Shown in pieces: positions 49,154 through 60,117 of a stretch of 64,000 bases of DNA; the first letter of the stretch is position 1, and the number at the start of each line of letters is the position of its first letter. The position numbers and the translations under genes were made by a program. The notes below the pieces were generated by a model, which saw only the letters and a program-made list of their open reading frames with translations, was not told where the DNA came from and searched no databases. Location of the stretch: positions 32,355,288 through 32,419,287 of the forward strand of contig OV884015.1 of assembly GCA_930367205.1 (NCBI GenBank), in the 5' to 3' direction. Source of the stretch: Acanthosoma haemorrhoidale (Eukaryota > Arthropoda > Insecta > Hemiptera > Acanthosomatidae).

Positions 49154-50045
49154 TGTTGGGTCGTCACGAGGGGGGTGGCTTGTTACCCCAGCCCTGGTGA
49201 CGAAGTGAGGGTTGATTAAGCTATGACCTGGATAATTGCTTAATGCTACGGGTCTTACTATCTGACTCCATTTTTGATAAGTATGTGCCCCGACAATGCA
49301 CTATGTTCAGGAGAAGAGGTATAGCGTAGGTGGTTTATGTGGTCTTGGAATGACCACAAATTCATACTCGGTATCTGAAGGTAGGCGAAAACCGTCCGAC
49401 TCCCATGGCGAGAGTGAACCGGAGAGAGACAGATTGGATTCTCGTGGGAGACTCTACTAGGTAAAGTTAGTGGGGCCACGGCAACCGTTGTCCGCGAGGG
49501 AGAGGTCTCTCCCAAGGAGCTGCTAGTTTTAGCGAGACGAAGGCAGAGAATCCCACTAGGAGAGTGTTGGGTCTGACAAGGCCGGACTAAAACATAGCGA
49601 GGTTAGGAAGAGAGCTCCAGATGTTTTCATAAATGAGAAGGCCAAGTCTTGAAACATTAGTGCAGCTGCAAGTCCACCAGTTAGAGAGCCGTTGTTAGAA
49701 TGATTTACAGGCCAAAACCCGGGCCTACTTATACTCAGCGGTGCATCGTTAGTAGCCAATGATGTAAGGCGTTATTATGGCCAATGGTATCGCAGTTGCA
49801 GTGGTGCTTTGTTCTCGGCAGTGACCCAGGCCTCGGTCTGGGTCGCTTGCTACCTGCTCTACCCTTTCAGCCTCTAACTAGTTTTTTGCAGCTGCGTCTT
49901 CTCTTGTTTACAACATTCACGATGACTTATGCTTTGGTAATGTTATTTACATTTGTTTAAATTAATTTTACAACATATTATAACCAATTTACAATATATA
50001 TACAATAGAGTATAGGACGATTTATCTTATGTAGTTAGTGGTACG
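49154..50045 (-). mobile_element. Diverged LTR copy, about 890 bp
   Basis: Starts TGTTGGGTCGTCAC and shares long stretches with the solo LTR at 39731 (GTTACCCCAGCCCTGGTGA, GTGCCCCGACAATGCAC, and the ACAATATATATACAATAGAG end region). The right end reads GTAGTTAGTGGTACGA where 39731 has GTAGTTAGCGGTCGCTACA, so the last ten bases have decayed. No target duplication could be matched. Sense strand minus by the same argument as for 39731. Confidence 0.75.
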
Positions 50046-50234
50046 ATTAATTTAGCGATTAGCTATATGATTAATATGCTGCTTTGTTTTTATTTATTCG
50101 GCGGATTTCGTTTTGTATAATATATAAAACTGATAGCCCGTTACTGACATAATAAACTTGATGTGCAGTTTAGCATTTTTTAAGATTTTATAAATGTTGG
50201 CTTTCTATAGTGATTGTTGTTCGTTGTAGCTTTT

Positions 50235-50345
50235 ACTGATTGATTGTGGTTGGCTCCGTGTGCACAGTGGATGTTTTTATCAAATTTAGCTACGGAAGAT
50301 GACAGTTTAGAACTGTTAAAAACGTTATTGAAGAAGTTTATTTGT
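50235..50345 (+). repeat. Penelope-type terminal hairpin motif, copy 1
   Basis: GGAAGATGACAGTTTAGAAC followed by TGTTAAAAACGTT forms a small stem (ACAGTT/AACTGT). With its upstream TGGATGTTTTTATC it matches the sequence at 51340-51415. Penelope-like elements carry terminal direct repeats with a hammerhead-ribozyme-like core of the form CTGAnGA-stem-GAAA. The last part here is AAAA instead of GAAA, so activity is doubtful. Confidence 0.35.
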
Positions 50346-50689
50346 TTGAATAATAAAATCCTCAATCGGCAACAATATTTTAATTATGTATGGTCAGTGT
50401 CAGTTGTGGAACGAACTCATTTAATAGAATTTCTTCCGTAATATAGTTGTTGTTTTTTTATCAAAAACATTTACGATATATGGAAAAAAACAAAATTAAG
50501 CAACAATAAATATATCCTGTTTAAAAATAAAATATGATTAATTGTCTAACTTTTAAAGCCTAGGCCAATACCCATTCACTTAAAAATATCCCCTAGCTTG
50601 TTAACAATATTTCCTGGGATAGTGTGCCATTTTTTTAAATTCAAGTTATTTTTTTCCTTTTTCGTCAGTCTTGTCTACTCAATTTTCCG

Positions 50690-51260
50690 TTTTATTCTCA
50701 TTACAGAGTCTATATCGTACCTGGTGGCTATTGCTACACGCTGTTTGCGCCTAAGCTCTTTATTATAGTCGTCCCTGTTTAGTGGGATGCCATGTAATCA
50801 TTGATGATCAAGTGGAACATGGCCATCTTGTGACTGTGATGGCGCGAAGAAGTCTTATCGCCGCATCGGTCATCGTGTCTTTCCTGTGTATTCTCAGTCC
50901 ATGTTTGTTCCCACTTCTGCTCACTGTCACATCCAAAAAATCATTTGCTTTGCCTTTTTCTGTTCCTGCCATGGACATTATGTATTTATTCTGTTTAAAT
51001 ACTCATTTAAATCATTTGGTTCACTGCTCAATCCCTTCTCACTACCCATTACGCAACCGTTCACATGTCTTATCCAATATTTAATTTTCTGGATGTTTGG
51101 ACTTTCGTCAAATATTCGTCTTCCTCTATTTCATCCAGGTAAAGGTCCACTAGTAACGAACTCAAATAATTTTCCATCGCTAACCCCTTTAATTGTTTTT
51201 TTATTTATATATTACCTATGTGTTGAATTTTTAATTCAAGAATATATAAAATGAGCGAAT
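50690..51260 (-). pseudogene. Penelope-like element reverse-transcriptase relic
   Basis: On the minus strand, LDVTVSRSGNKHGLRIHRKD followed by TMTDAAI matches the Penelope-like RT motif 'FLDLTI...GIYRKPTTTDT-I'. HSHKMAMFHLIINDYM then equals 'S-HP-EHK-AAF-YLINR'. Upstream LAMENYLSSLLVDLYLDEIE resembles the segment before the YVDD motif. Several stops and frame changes are present. The catalytic YVDD and the GIY-YIG endonuclease were not seen. Confidence 0.65.
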
Positions 51261-51339
51261 CAGTACTGACTTAATTCAGTATATTCAAAAGATGTTTTAT
51301 TAATTATTGCTATTAATGATGGATTGTTCTATGTATCGG

Positions 51340-51415
51340 TGACAGTCGATGACTTTTTATTTCAGCAACTGAAGATGACAGCTTAGAGTTGTCAAAAACA
51401 TATTTTGTAAATTAA
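51340..51415 (+). repeat. Penelope-type terminal hairpin motif, copy 2
   Basis: AACTGAAGATGACAGCTTAG followed by AGTTGTCAAAAAC is the counterpart of copy 1 at 50235-50345. CTGAAGA is followed by a stem (TGACA/TGTCA) and then AAAAC. The two copies are direct repeats about 1.07 kb apart, flanking the RT relic, but read on the opposite strand from it. Confidence 0.4.
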
Positions 51416-51454
51416 CTATAATGTGGAGAGGCATGAGCATTGTCATTTGATATT

Positions 51455-52225
51455 TTAAAGTACGATACTTAGACTTCCATCTTGACAAACGACTGACCTG
51501 GAACCCACATACGAGGCTAAAAAGACAAGAACTAAACAGACGCTTTGGACAACTGTACAGACTACTTCAAAGGACATCCCATCTCTCAATAGAAAATAAA
51601 CTACTCATCTACAAAGTTATACTTAAACCAATCTGAACATACGGAATAGAGCTATGGGGGACAGCAAAAAAGTCGAACATCAAGCGTATCCAATCCTTTC
51701 AATCCGAAGTCCTGAGAACAATAGTAAATGTCAGCAACAAAACCCTTCATAACGACCTTAATATACCCTACATTCTAGAACTCATCCCTTCCAAGTTTAT
51801 GAAATTCCACAGTAGCCTTGCCAACCACCCTAATCCTGTAGCACAGTCATTGCACTGCGCCACTCATCCCTATAATCCTCCTCGGAGACTGAAACGGCAG
51901 TGGCCTCGTGACCTGCTATAAACGCGTGACAGTGGGAGTCCTGGCAATGGCCAGTTACTCCAATCATGTCCTGAGCGTCTGTGGCTCTCGCGCTCTTGGT
52001 CAGCCTCCACTGAATAGTGACGCTGGTGACGCGGCTGACGGAGAAGCGTGGGGGACTTCCCAAGACTCCGCTTTCTCTTCGCATGTGGATTTGGGAGGTC
52101 TCTGGGCTGTCTGTAAATATTTTATGAATGAGCAAGTGAATGATGAATTGTAAATATGGTATAAATGAGAGCGTTTATCTTAATTATTTATTGCCTTATA
52201 AAAGGCAGATTGTAATTATACCCCA
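51455..52225 (+). mobile_element. LINE family A copy: RT C-terminus plus 3' UTR
   Basis: A nearly open frame reads HLDKRLTWNPHTRLKRQELN, RRFGQLYRLLQRTSHLSIEN, KLLIYKVILKPI-stop-TYGIELWG, IQSFQSEVLRTIV, LHNDLNIPYILELIPSKFMK and QWPRDLL-stop (51919-51921). This is the RT thumb region of a Jockey-type element. Compared with the copy at 60118 there is a 12-base in-frame deletion that removes the APYY of NAPYYVSN. The 3' UTR (51922-52225) matches 36590-36900 and 60118-60430 in inverted orientation and ends ...AGGCAGATTGTAATTATA. Confidence 0.8.
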
Positions 52226-53358
52226 ATAAAGAGTAAAAATATGATATTTTAATTGTTTTTTCCCATTTCTTTATTACCATATTTCGAAATATCGTGCATA
52301 TAATTTTAGAACATACAGACAGGCTATGGAATATGATTGTTTCATAAAGCAGTGCCTCTCCGTTCAGGCTCGGCAATAACTAAATGCTTCTAATTAAAAT
52401 ATAATGTAATAAATCAATACTGTGATTACGATTGGAAATCATAAACAATATAAAATAAGACATTGAGAGCATATATTTTTATATTTGCATATAGCTGAGA
52501 ATCAAGTCGCAAGGATTGTTCTTCCCGTTTGTTAAATTAATGAACCCGAGCCCCTTTATTCTTTTTACCTCGCTTTTATTTTTTATTTATTAAATAAAAA
52601 TCTTGCCCCACTGTCGGTGTTAAATTGAAACCTAATATAATCCCTTGTGATATACGGTGGGCCCATGCAAGCCGGATTTGAATAATTAAATTCAATTAGA
52701 AATGTCCGTTGCGAGAAGTGTTCTAGAGGCGGAAAGTATGCATGGGAATCAAAGAGATGCCATTAATCTCATACAGCTCGACAGTTTTCCGTTCACTACG
52801 GGCCAATTTTTATTTTTTTTATTTTTATATCCGTTTATATCGAGCCGTGAAGAAATTTATCTAGTATTATGTATGCCTACATGCGACGGGACGTAACGTT
52901 ATCTAGTCATTGCTGAGCCCAAAATACCAAACTTTATTTAGGTATGTTGATCATTATTTGCAATATGTCTGCCTGTTAGGCGATAGTAGTCGTAAAAATA
53001 ATTTCATTGAGTGTGAATTTTAAAAGCATATTCCATTAAATATATGATGATAGTTTAAGGTTCAAATGCAAGGAAGTGAATTAAATACAAGAAATAAAAT
53101 GGTTAAGCAAAATTTAAAAAATGTGTGGAGAAATTCCGATCAACCTCAAATTACATCTAGAACGATTAGGCTAGCAAGACGGCAGATTTTGGTGTATACA
53201 TGATCGTTTAAACGGGAAACACACAGGACACAAATAATAAATTTGAAAAATAAATTCTTTGACATGCCTACTATTCAAGAGTGATCCAACACCCAAGCTT
53301 TGATTAGGATTGTGAAAAACATTTTATCGACAATTTAAGTGACTTCTTGTAATTATAG
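52226..53358. other. AT-rich stretch, nothing recognised
   Basis: No coding or repeat similarity seen. Confidence 0.4.
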
Positions 53359-53363
53359 TCCAC

Positions 53364-54279
53364 TGTAGCGACTGCTAACTATATATGTAAATTACCCTAC
53401 ACTCTGGTTCATAATTAATGTATTATAATAGAAAATGTCATGTAACTTCATTATGTAACTTCTGGTAATAAATCATAGAGAGGTCGGAAGTCGTAGACAG
53501 GTAGCCCAGAAAGCCCCACCATAAAACCTAGGCCAAGCACACCTGCCCCTAATAAAATAGACGGTCAGTCACGTTCCCACGGTCAATAAATCATGCTAGG
53601 AACCCTTTTGGGACCCATGGGATAATAGAACAAACCACCTATAGGCGGTCAAAAAAACCCAAGTGGGTAAGACCTTCAGCCCTGCTAGCAACTATAAAAA
53701 ACACACTCTTTTACCCCAACGGTCAATAAACTAAAAGGAAGTACCTGTGTATCGTAAAACTTACTCCGGGCAATTACCTAGCCTTCCACGAGGGAGGGGG
53801 TTATCATATTTATATCAGTAAATTTCACTCTTCAGACCAGTCAGTCCCTCAGTCTTCATAGCGCACGACTTATCACTAACCCCAGGGCACCTGGCCCTGG
53901 TGGGCTACTCTGCCACTCAGTCTTCTGAGTAACTCGACACCGGGGGCACTTGGCCCCTGGTAGGCCCCACTCTTCATTCTTTTCTAGTTTCGACATACCG
54001 ATAGCCGCTACCACCGACGGCACTTTGCCTCACAGCCTAGAACAGACCTCTGACGACTTGTACTTATTACGCTGCCGATCTCTCGCCCGAACACTGAAAA
54101 CTGGTCTTATTCTTTATGAACCTCTGAACCTCATCCTGAACACAGTGTCTTGTCGGGACACATTCCTAATCATATATGGAGTCAGATATTAACGCCTACA
54201 TGGAACATGGTCCATGTTATTAACTACAGCAATCCGACAATTGTTGACCTCCGACAATTGTTCAACCAATATCCCGACA
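53364..54279 (+). repeat. 5' LTR with promoter elements and structured leader
   Basis: A TATA-like ATATTTATATC (about 53807-53817) lies some 25 bases before TCAGTCC (53841), a typical insect initiator (TCAGT), so transcription probably starts near 53842. AATAAA occurs at 53468, 53585 and 53726. Downstream, CCAGGGC-acctg-GCCCTGG (53881-53900) and GGGGC-acttg-GCCCC (about 53944-53960) form two similar small hairpins. An 80-codon frame starts at 53950 and is identical in both LTRs; no family is recognised and it may be chance. Confidence 0.75.
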
Positions 54280-54436
54280 TCTGGTGACCCCCGACGTGCA
54301 CAAGAGGTTTTCCCGACATCTGGTGACCCCCGACGTGCACAAGAGGTTTTCCCGACATCTGGTGACCCACGACGTGCACAAGAAGCTTACCCGACATCTG
54401 GTAACCTTCGACGTGAATGAGAAGCTCAACATGATC
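54280..54436 (+). repeat. Tandemly repeated primer-binding site
   Basis: Directly after the LTR, TCTGGTGACCCCCGACGTGC resembles the complement of the 3' end of tRNA-Trp (TGGTGACCCCGACGTGA, one extra C here). It belongs to a 39-bp unit ending TTTTCCCGACA repeated at 54280, 54319 and 54358, with a diverged fourth at 54397. The unit's last bases, CCCGACA, equal the LTR end, so each copy is an LTR-end/PBS junction. Confidence 0.8.
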
Positions 54437-55827
54437 AAGACACCGCAGCAATTGGTGAACTTGATGTGAACGAGAAATCCGACAACTGGTGAACCCGCCG
54501 CGAGAAACCGCCGTGATCTCAAAAGAAACCTTTTCTTACGATGGCCAACTCACCAGCTCCGTCCGACGAAGCATGCTGTACAACCGTACACGCCAACTCT
54601 CGGACGTGCATACCACCAGAGTTCACGAAGAAGACCCCATTCTAGCACACCGAACGAAATTCAAATCAACGTCACGGTTAATTTTCCCCGTAAGCTACCG
54701 TCAAATTTAATAGCCGACCAGTATTTTCGAAAATCCGAGTAAACCTAATCGCTACCACTTCACGAAGCAAGACATCCGGTGACTCCTCAACAACAATTCG
54801 CCAACGCAGGAAGACACAATACATCCACTTGGACTTCTGGGACCGTTGCCACCGCCTGCGAGGATGCGATAAAACTCACTAAGATCGACTGACTTTAGAT
54901 GGCCAGAGCCGTCGAACCTCGGCGTCATAGAGGCTACACCGTAGCTGTCGCATTCTAAAAACTGGCTGGTTAACGACCGTAAAACCGTAAAACGACTATC
55001 ATCTCTTCGAAGTGCCTCGAGTTCATCCACTAGCTCGAACCTGCCCGGACGCCTGCTAATCGACTTCGACAGGACACACGAAACCCCGGGGAACTACTCA
55101 CTGCATAGAGACGACCCGCGACACCCGGGAGATGATACAACGACAAGACGCGAAAATCAACTCAAGACGAATCGACACCTGACCGAACAACCCTGCGAAC
55201 GAGTACATCCGGATGGGCGCTACAACTGGGGGAGCCGGAAACGCGCCTGCCGCAGCCACATCGCTACCCCGGGTCTACAAGCCATCACTATACATCTGAA
55301 CGAGAAGTTGGAACGCGACGGTAAATATAAAGTATACTCACTGATCAAATATAAATACATTTTTTTTCTCTGTTGTAGGTTGTTTCGAAAGATACGCCAT
55401 AATAATTTTTATTAGGACCGAAAGTTCGCACTTGCGCATATGTTTTTTTGTTTTTCTCGTCATAAATGTTAACAGCGATCAATAGACCACAACAATTGTA
55501 AAATAATGTCAGTCAAACGTGTACGTAAATATGTGTATCTTAATACTTTTAACTGTTTGTAATTGTTACATTGTAATGAGCTAACTTGGTACTTAATCAA
55601 GTAAAATATTGATTCTTTTATTGTCACCCATGTGAAAGATAATTGTTTTTTGTAGTATAACATATATTTAATTGTTTATTAGTAATGATTGTTCGACAAA
55701 TAATTTCCAATATACACACAAGTGTAAGCATTTAAGAAAAATTGATAAAAATCTGTTTGTATCATGTACGTATTATGTAATGTAAGTCAATGTAAACAAA
55801 AAACTGTCAATAATTACCGAGTGTAGG

Positions 55828-55844
55828 GCAATTTGGGGGAGCTC
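55828..55844 (+). other. Polypurine tract before the 3' LTR
   Basis: GGCAATTTGGGGGAGCTC abuts the TGTAGCG start of the second LTR. The purine run GGGGGAG is the likely primer for plus-strand synthesis, though short and followed by CTC. Confidence 0.55.
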
Positions 55845-56760
55845 TGTAGCGACTGCTAACTATATATGTAAATTACCCTACACTCTGGTTCATAATTAAT
55901 GTATTATAATAGAAAATGTCATGTAACTTCATTATGTAACTTCTGGTAATAAATCATAGAGAGGTCGGAAGTCGTAGACAGGTAGCCCAGAAAGCCCCAC
56001 CATAAAACCTAGGCCAAGCACACCTGCCCCTAATAAAATAGACGGTCAGTCACGTTCCCACGGTCAATAAATCATGCTAGGAACCCTTTTGGGACCCATG
56101 GGATAATAGAACAAACCACCTATAGGCGGTCAAAAAAACCCAAGTGGGTAAGACCTTCAGCCCTGCTAGCAACTATAAAAAACACACTCTTTTACCCCAA
56201 CGGTCAATAAACTAAAAGGAAGTACCTGTGTATCGTAAAACTTACTCCGGGCAATTACCTAGCCTTCCACGAGGGAGGGGGTTATCATATTTATATCAGT
56301 AAATTTCACTCTTCAGACCAGTCAGTCCCTCAGTCTTCATAGCGCACGACTTATCACTAACCCCAGGGCACCTGGCCCTGGTGGGCTACTCTGCCACTCA
56401 GTCTTCTGAGTAACTCGACACCGGGGGCACTTGGCCCCTGGTAGGCCCCACTCTTCATTCTTTTCTAGTTTCGACATACCGATAGCCGCTACCACCGACG
56501 GCACTTTGCCTCACAGCCTAGAACAGACCTCTGACGACTTGTACTTATTACGCTGCCGATCTCTCGCCCGAACACTGAAAACTGGTCTTATTCTTTATGA
56601 ACCTCTGAACCTCATCCTGAACACAGTGTCTTGTCGGGACACATTCCTAATCATATATGGAGTCAGATATTAACGCCTACATGGAACATGGTCCATGTTA
56701 TTAACTACAGCAATCCGACAATTGTTGACCTCCGACAATTGTTCAACCAATATCCCGACA
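55845..56760 (+). repeat. 3' LTR
   Basis: Same length and, by eye, same sequence as the 5' LTR, including the 80-codon frame (56431-56673). It ends ATCCCGACA, followed by the target duplication TCCAC. Confidence 0.9.
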
Positions 56761-56765
56761 TCCAC

Positions 56766-58200
56766 ACTTACTTAATGCACATTATTATTGGAGACGATGA
56801 GTCGCGTAAAGTGATGACCCTACTTAATATGATGGGAAACCTTGAAATTGAAACGGAATAAAAAATACACTTTATTCTGGGACATAAGTTTCCCAACACT
56901 AACAAAGATAACACTTATATCAGAGAAACAGTCCGGACAAATAATAATATGTCAGGCAAAAGAGAAAAAACAAACCAACAGACAAATAAATAATTAGCAG
57001 TAAGAAACTGGAAAAACTCTCAGAATAATTAGATAGTAGAGAATAAATAGAATTGAGGGACAATAAGAAATTTATAAAGGCCAAAATAATTGCGGATTGG
57101 AATGGAGTTTCAAAGGGTCTCTAAGGGGCGATAGAAAGAAAAGTTGTAAAAAAAAAATTGAGCCTTTTAGTTCAGTGTAGTAGTTCTCAGTGATGACGAA
57201 TCAATTTAGCTAAATATTATAAAACAAGCAATAGCAGTTAATTAGTGATTTGTGACCATTCATATTTTATATTGAGGCACTATAGTAAATATTACTATGT
57301 TACTATAGCCTAGTAACTTTACTTTTATGAATTACATACATTACAGGCACTTACAGGCAAGGAGTCTGTATGATATATTAGTTCTGATTGGCTGATTGAC
57401 TGCTTCCCACGCCTTTTCTCCGGCTCTTCTAGTAAAAATCGGTTCTTCTTTGCAGAAGACAGACGAAGTTAGTGGAAACATCTCTGTTTGAGTTATTACA
57501 ACTTTCTAATTGCCTCCCTCCCCAATAATATACAATAGTATTTTGTATGCAGACTACCCATACCCATTTTCCTTGTTCATCATTTCCTTCAAAAGCTGCA
57601 TTTTCGCCCGTTCACCATTTCATTTAACAGATTCGTTACCCATATTGTTTTTAATAATTCATTTTTCTCTTTTTTTAACTCAAACTTTTAATTAGTTATA
57701 TCTCATACAGTATTGCCAATTAGCTGCTAGTCCGTGTTTGTTTGGTCACCAGGCAACGCTCTTCACTATGTACGGTACGTGTATTCATTTTCAATTGATT
57801 CAAATAAGGAACCATATAACTTATAATTGGTTTTGAAAAAAATAAGTAAAAATTGGCTAATTAGGAGCTAAATAATTTGGAGAGCGGGAGAAAAGTAATT
57901 CTTAAATTTAAATTTAAAGGATAATATCTTTTTTGTTTTTAATTTAGTGTGAACAGTTTTTTGTGTCCACATGTATTCAGGCTTTTTTTTACTATTGTAT
58001 AACGACAACCCTAAGCTGCACAATGATATGTAATTGAATAGCACTTCGATCCCCATCTTTTAGATTAATTTTTTTCAGATCGTGTGTGCTATTTTTGCAA
58101 GATGGAATTATTTGGTACATAATTATCCATAAGACCTCTGCTTCCACAACATTTGAAGAAAGGCGGTATCAAGGCTGGCACAAAATGAACTTTAAAGACT
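56766..58200. other. AT-rich stretch; possible LINE 3' tail
   Basis: At about 56865-56900 the minus strand ends with AATAAAGTGTATTTTTTATT, like the tail at 5085. The rest shows nothing that can be named. Confidence 0.3.
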
Positions 58201-58206
58201 TTCAAA

Positions 58207-58400
58207 TTAAAAAAAAAAATGTAGGTTTGAAGACTTAGTGCGAAGTGTCAGTGAGTTGACCACATCTGGTAAAGAAGCAGATCGTTTGTCGAGTCACAGC
58301 GTAGCTACTTTGATTAGAAAAAGTTCGGAGTCTTTAGGAAAAAGGAACTCTGATGATGTTATTTGTACTGGCAGGCAGTTGAAAAGTGACAAGGAATAAA
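58207..58400 (+). other. Short coding-like fragment of unknown origin
   Basis: A frame of about 60 codons ending TAA at 58397-58399 reads FEDLVRSVSELTTSGKEADR, LSSHSVATLIRKSSESLGKR and NSDDVICTGRQL. Its composition looks protein-like and unlike the AT-rich surroundings, but it has no start codon and follows a poly-A run. It might be a terminal exon or, more likely, a transposon remnant. Confidence 0.25.
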
Positions 58401-60117
58401 TTTCATTCTTTAGTATTATTCGTTAATTTAATTTTATGTTATGTATTTATATTATCTAAATTATAAGTAGTATGAGTAATTATATTGTATAGTTTACGTT
58501 GTGTTAAATTGTGTACGTAATTTTCTTGTTATAACAATAGCAGATTTTTAAATATATTTTTTAATCCGTAGTTGAGTTTTTTAATATATACATTCAGCAA
58601 GCTTCTAAATTATTAAAAATTACGTGATCATTCAATAAAAAAACAACATATAATTCATCATACCAGAATGATCAAATCGTAAATAAAATGTTTTTGCCCA
58701 CTTTAAAAGAGACTTTGACCCACTGTGGTTAAATTATTGGACCATACCTTCTTTTATACATTTTGGCTTTTACTCATTAGTTAATAAATACTGATAATAA
58801 CTGAAACGTATATTTATTCGTTGGCTTATATGAGATGGAGCGAGCCTTTCTCTAAGTGGATTTAAATAACTTAATTCAATTAAACTGGCAGTAAAGCTTT
58901 TTAACATGGGGAAAGGGTGTGTGAGTGTTGCTTAGTTATCAAAGAGATTTCATTATTGACTGTTCAACAGTTCTTGAATCCGTAAATTTTATTTTTTAAT
59001 TAATCTGTCAATATAATATATATATGAAAATTGAATCGTACCAGGATATAATCCATAAAAAATAATGTTATGGGAATATTGTATTAATTATTACCTCGTT
59101 TAGTTAATTAAAATTGGTTTTCATTGGTGAAAAAAGCAGTTTTTAGGAACAGATATAATGAATTTTCCATACAAAAACTCATTAAAGTTGCTAATGAAAA
59201 TTTGTTCAGTAGATTGTATTTAAGTATATTAAAAGAACTGTAATACCAATGTTAACGATTCAAAACATACGCTACAATAATGAATATGTGAAAAAGACAA
59301 TATATTCTATAATAAAAGTTGATTGAAAGGAATGGGAAAATAAAATACTTCTCTTTCTTGAATATCTAGTGAGAAGCTTCCCGGATAGAGGCTTCTACAC
59401 TTCTCCAACGGAGATTGACACCTTCAAGTCGGGCCCAATTACACTCGAGATCGTCACTTGGAGCGATGCAGTTACTTAAGGACCCAAGGGCTGAGGGGGA
59501 GTGGAGAGCCCAAGGCAGGGAGAGTGTTGGGAGAATAGTAGAAAAGGCTCCCATCAGGCCAAAGTATTTTTCCTTCTAGTAGTGGGAGCTAGACACCACA
59601 CTGATGAATTGTAGTGATATTTAAATTCGTTATAACAGCTAGATAATTAATATTTTTACATTTAATTGTTGTTTGTTTTACTTTATTTTTGTATTTGCAA
59701 CTGGAACTAGTGTCACGCCCAGTGAATGTGCTGTAAATATGTCAAAATGGCATGTCTGACATGATGAAAGATTGTTCGTAGTCATACCTCCCTTATATTG
59801 TTTAAGCTAAGTTTGAAGATATGTTATTGTTATTAATTTAGAATATCTCTATTCCAGAATATCCTCAGCCACCGGAATTATGTGGTCAGTTTGAAGAGTT
59901 TGATTTGGCAAAGAAAACTGTGATAAGTCTAAGGTCTCTTGATTGAAAAATCTGTGTATTTCTGATGTCATCCGCTTATTCGGGTTCGATATGTCTAAAA
60001 TAGTTTCAGCAGAAGTTTATATGCAAATGGTTTCTGGGACAAGGGAGCTTTTGAACGTTGGTTAAATAAATGAAATAAAATAAATAAATGTCGTCATATG
60101 TAATAAGTTTTTTTTTG
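58401..60117. other. AT-rich stretch with one GC-richer patch
   Basis: A patch at 59365-59560 shares CACCTTCAAGTCGG with 33995-34010 and may be an old repeat; no coding similarity recognised. Confidence 0.3.

Larger units (their letters stand above)
53364..56760 (+). mobile_element. Complete short non-autonomous LTR retrotransposon
   Basis: Two direct LTRs of exactly 916 bp (53364-54279 and 55845-56760) enclose a 1,565-bp interior. TCCAC stands immediately before the first LTR (53359-53363) and after the second (56761-56765), a 5-bp target duplication. The LTRs start TGTAGCGAC, end CCCGACA, and show no difference by eye, implying recent insertion. The interior has a primer-binding site, a polypurine tract and no recognisable gag, protease, RT or integrase; an ATG at 54541 starts a short frame (MANSPAPSDEAC) that stops after about 25 codons. 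It must have been mobilised by enzymes from a related element. Similar LTR termini occur at 39731 and 49154. Confidence 0.93.

Noticed and set aside
50782..51254. Plus-strand ORFs of 100 and 122 codons
   Set aside because: The minus strand carries the Penelope-type RT motifs; the plus-strand frames are its shadows.
54224..54522. Repetitive open frames on both strands with TSGDPRRAQEV-type repeats
   Set aside because: They are translations of the 39-bp primer-binding-site repeats; 39 is a multiple of three, so all frames stay open.
54752..55030. 92-codon minus-strand frame inside the LTR element
   Set aside because: It is antisense to the element, has no recognised family, and is explained by the lower AT content of the interior.
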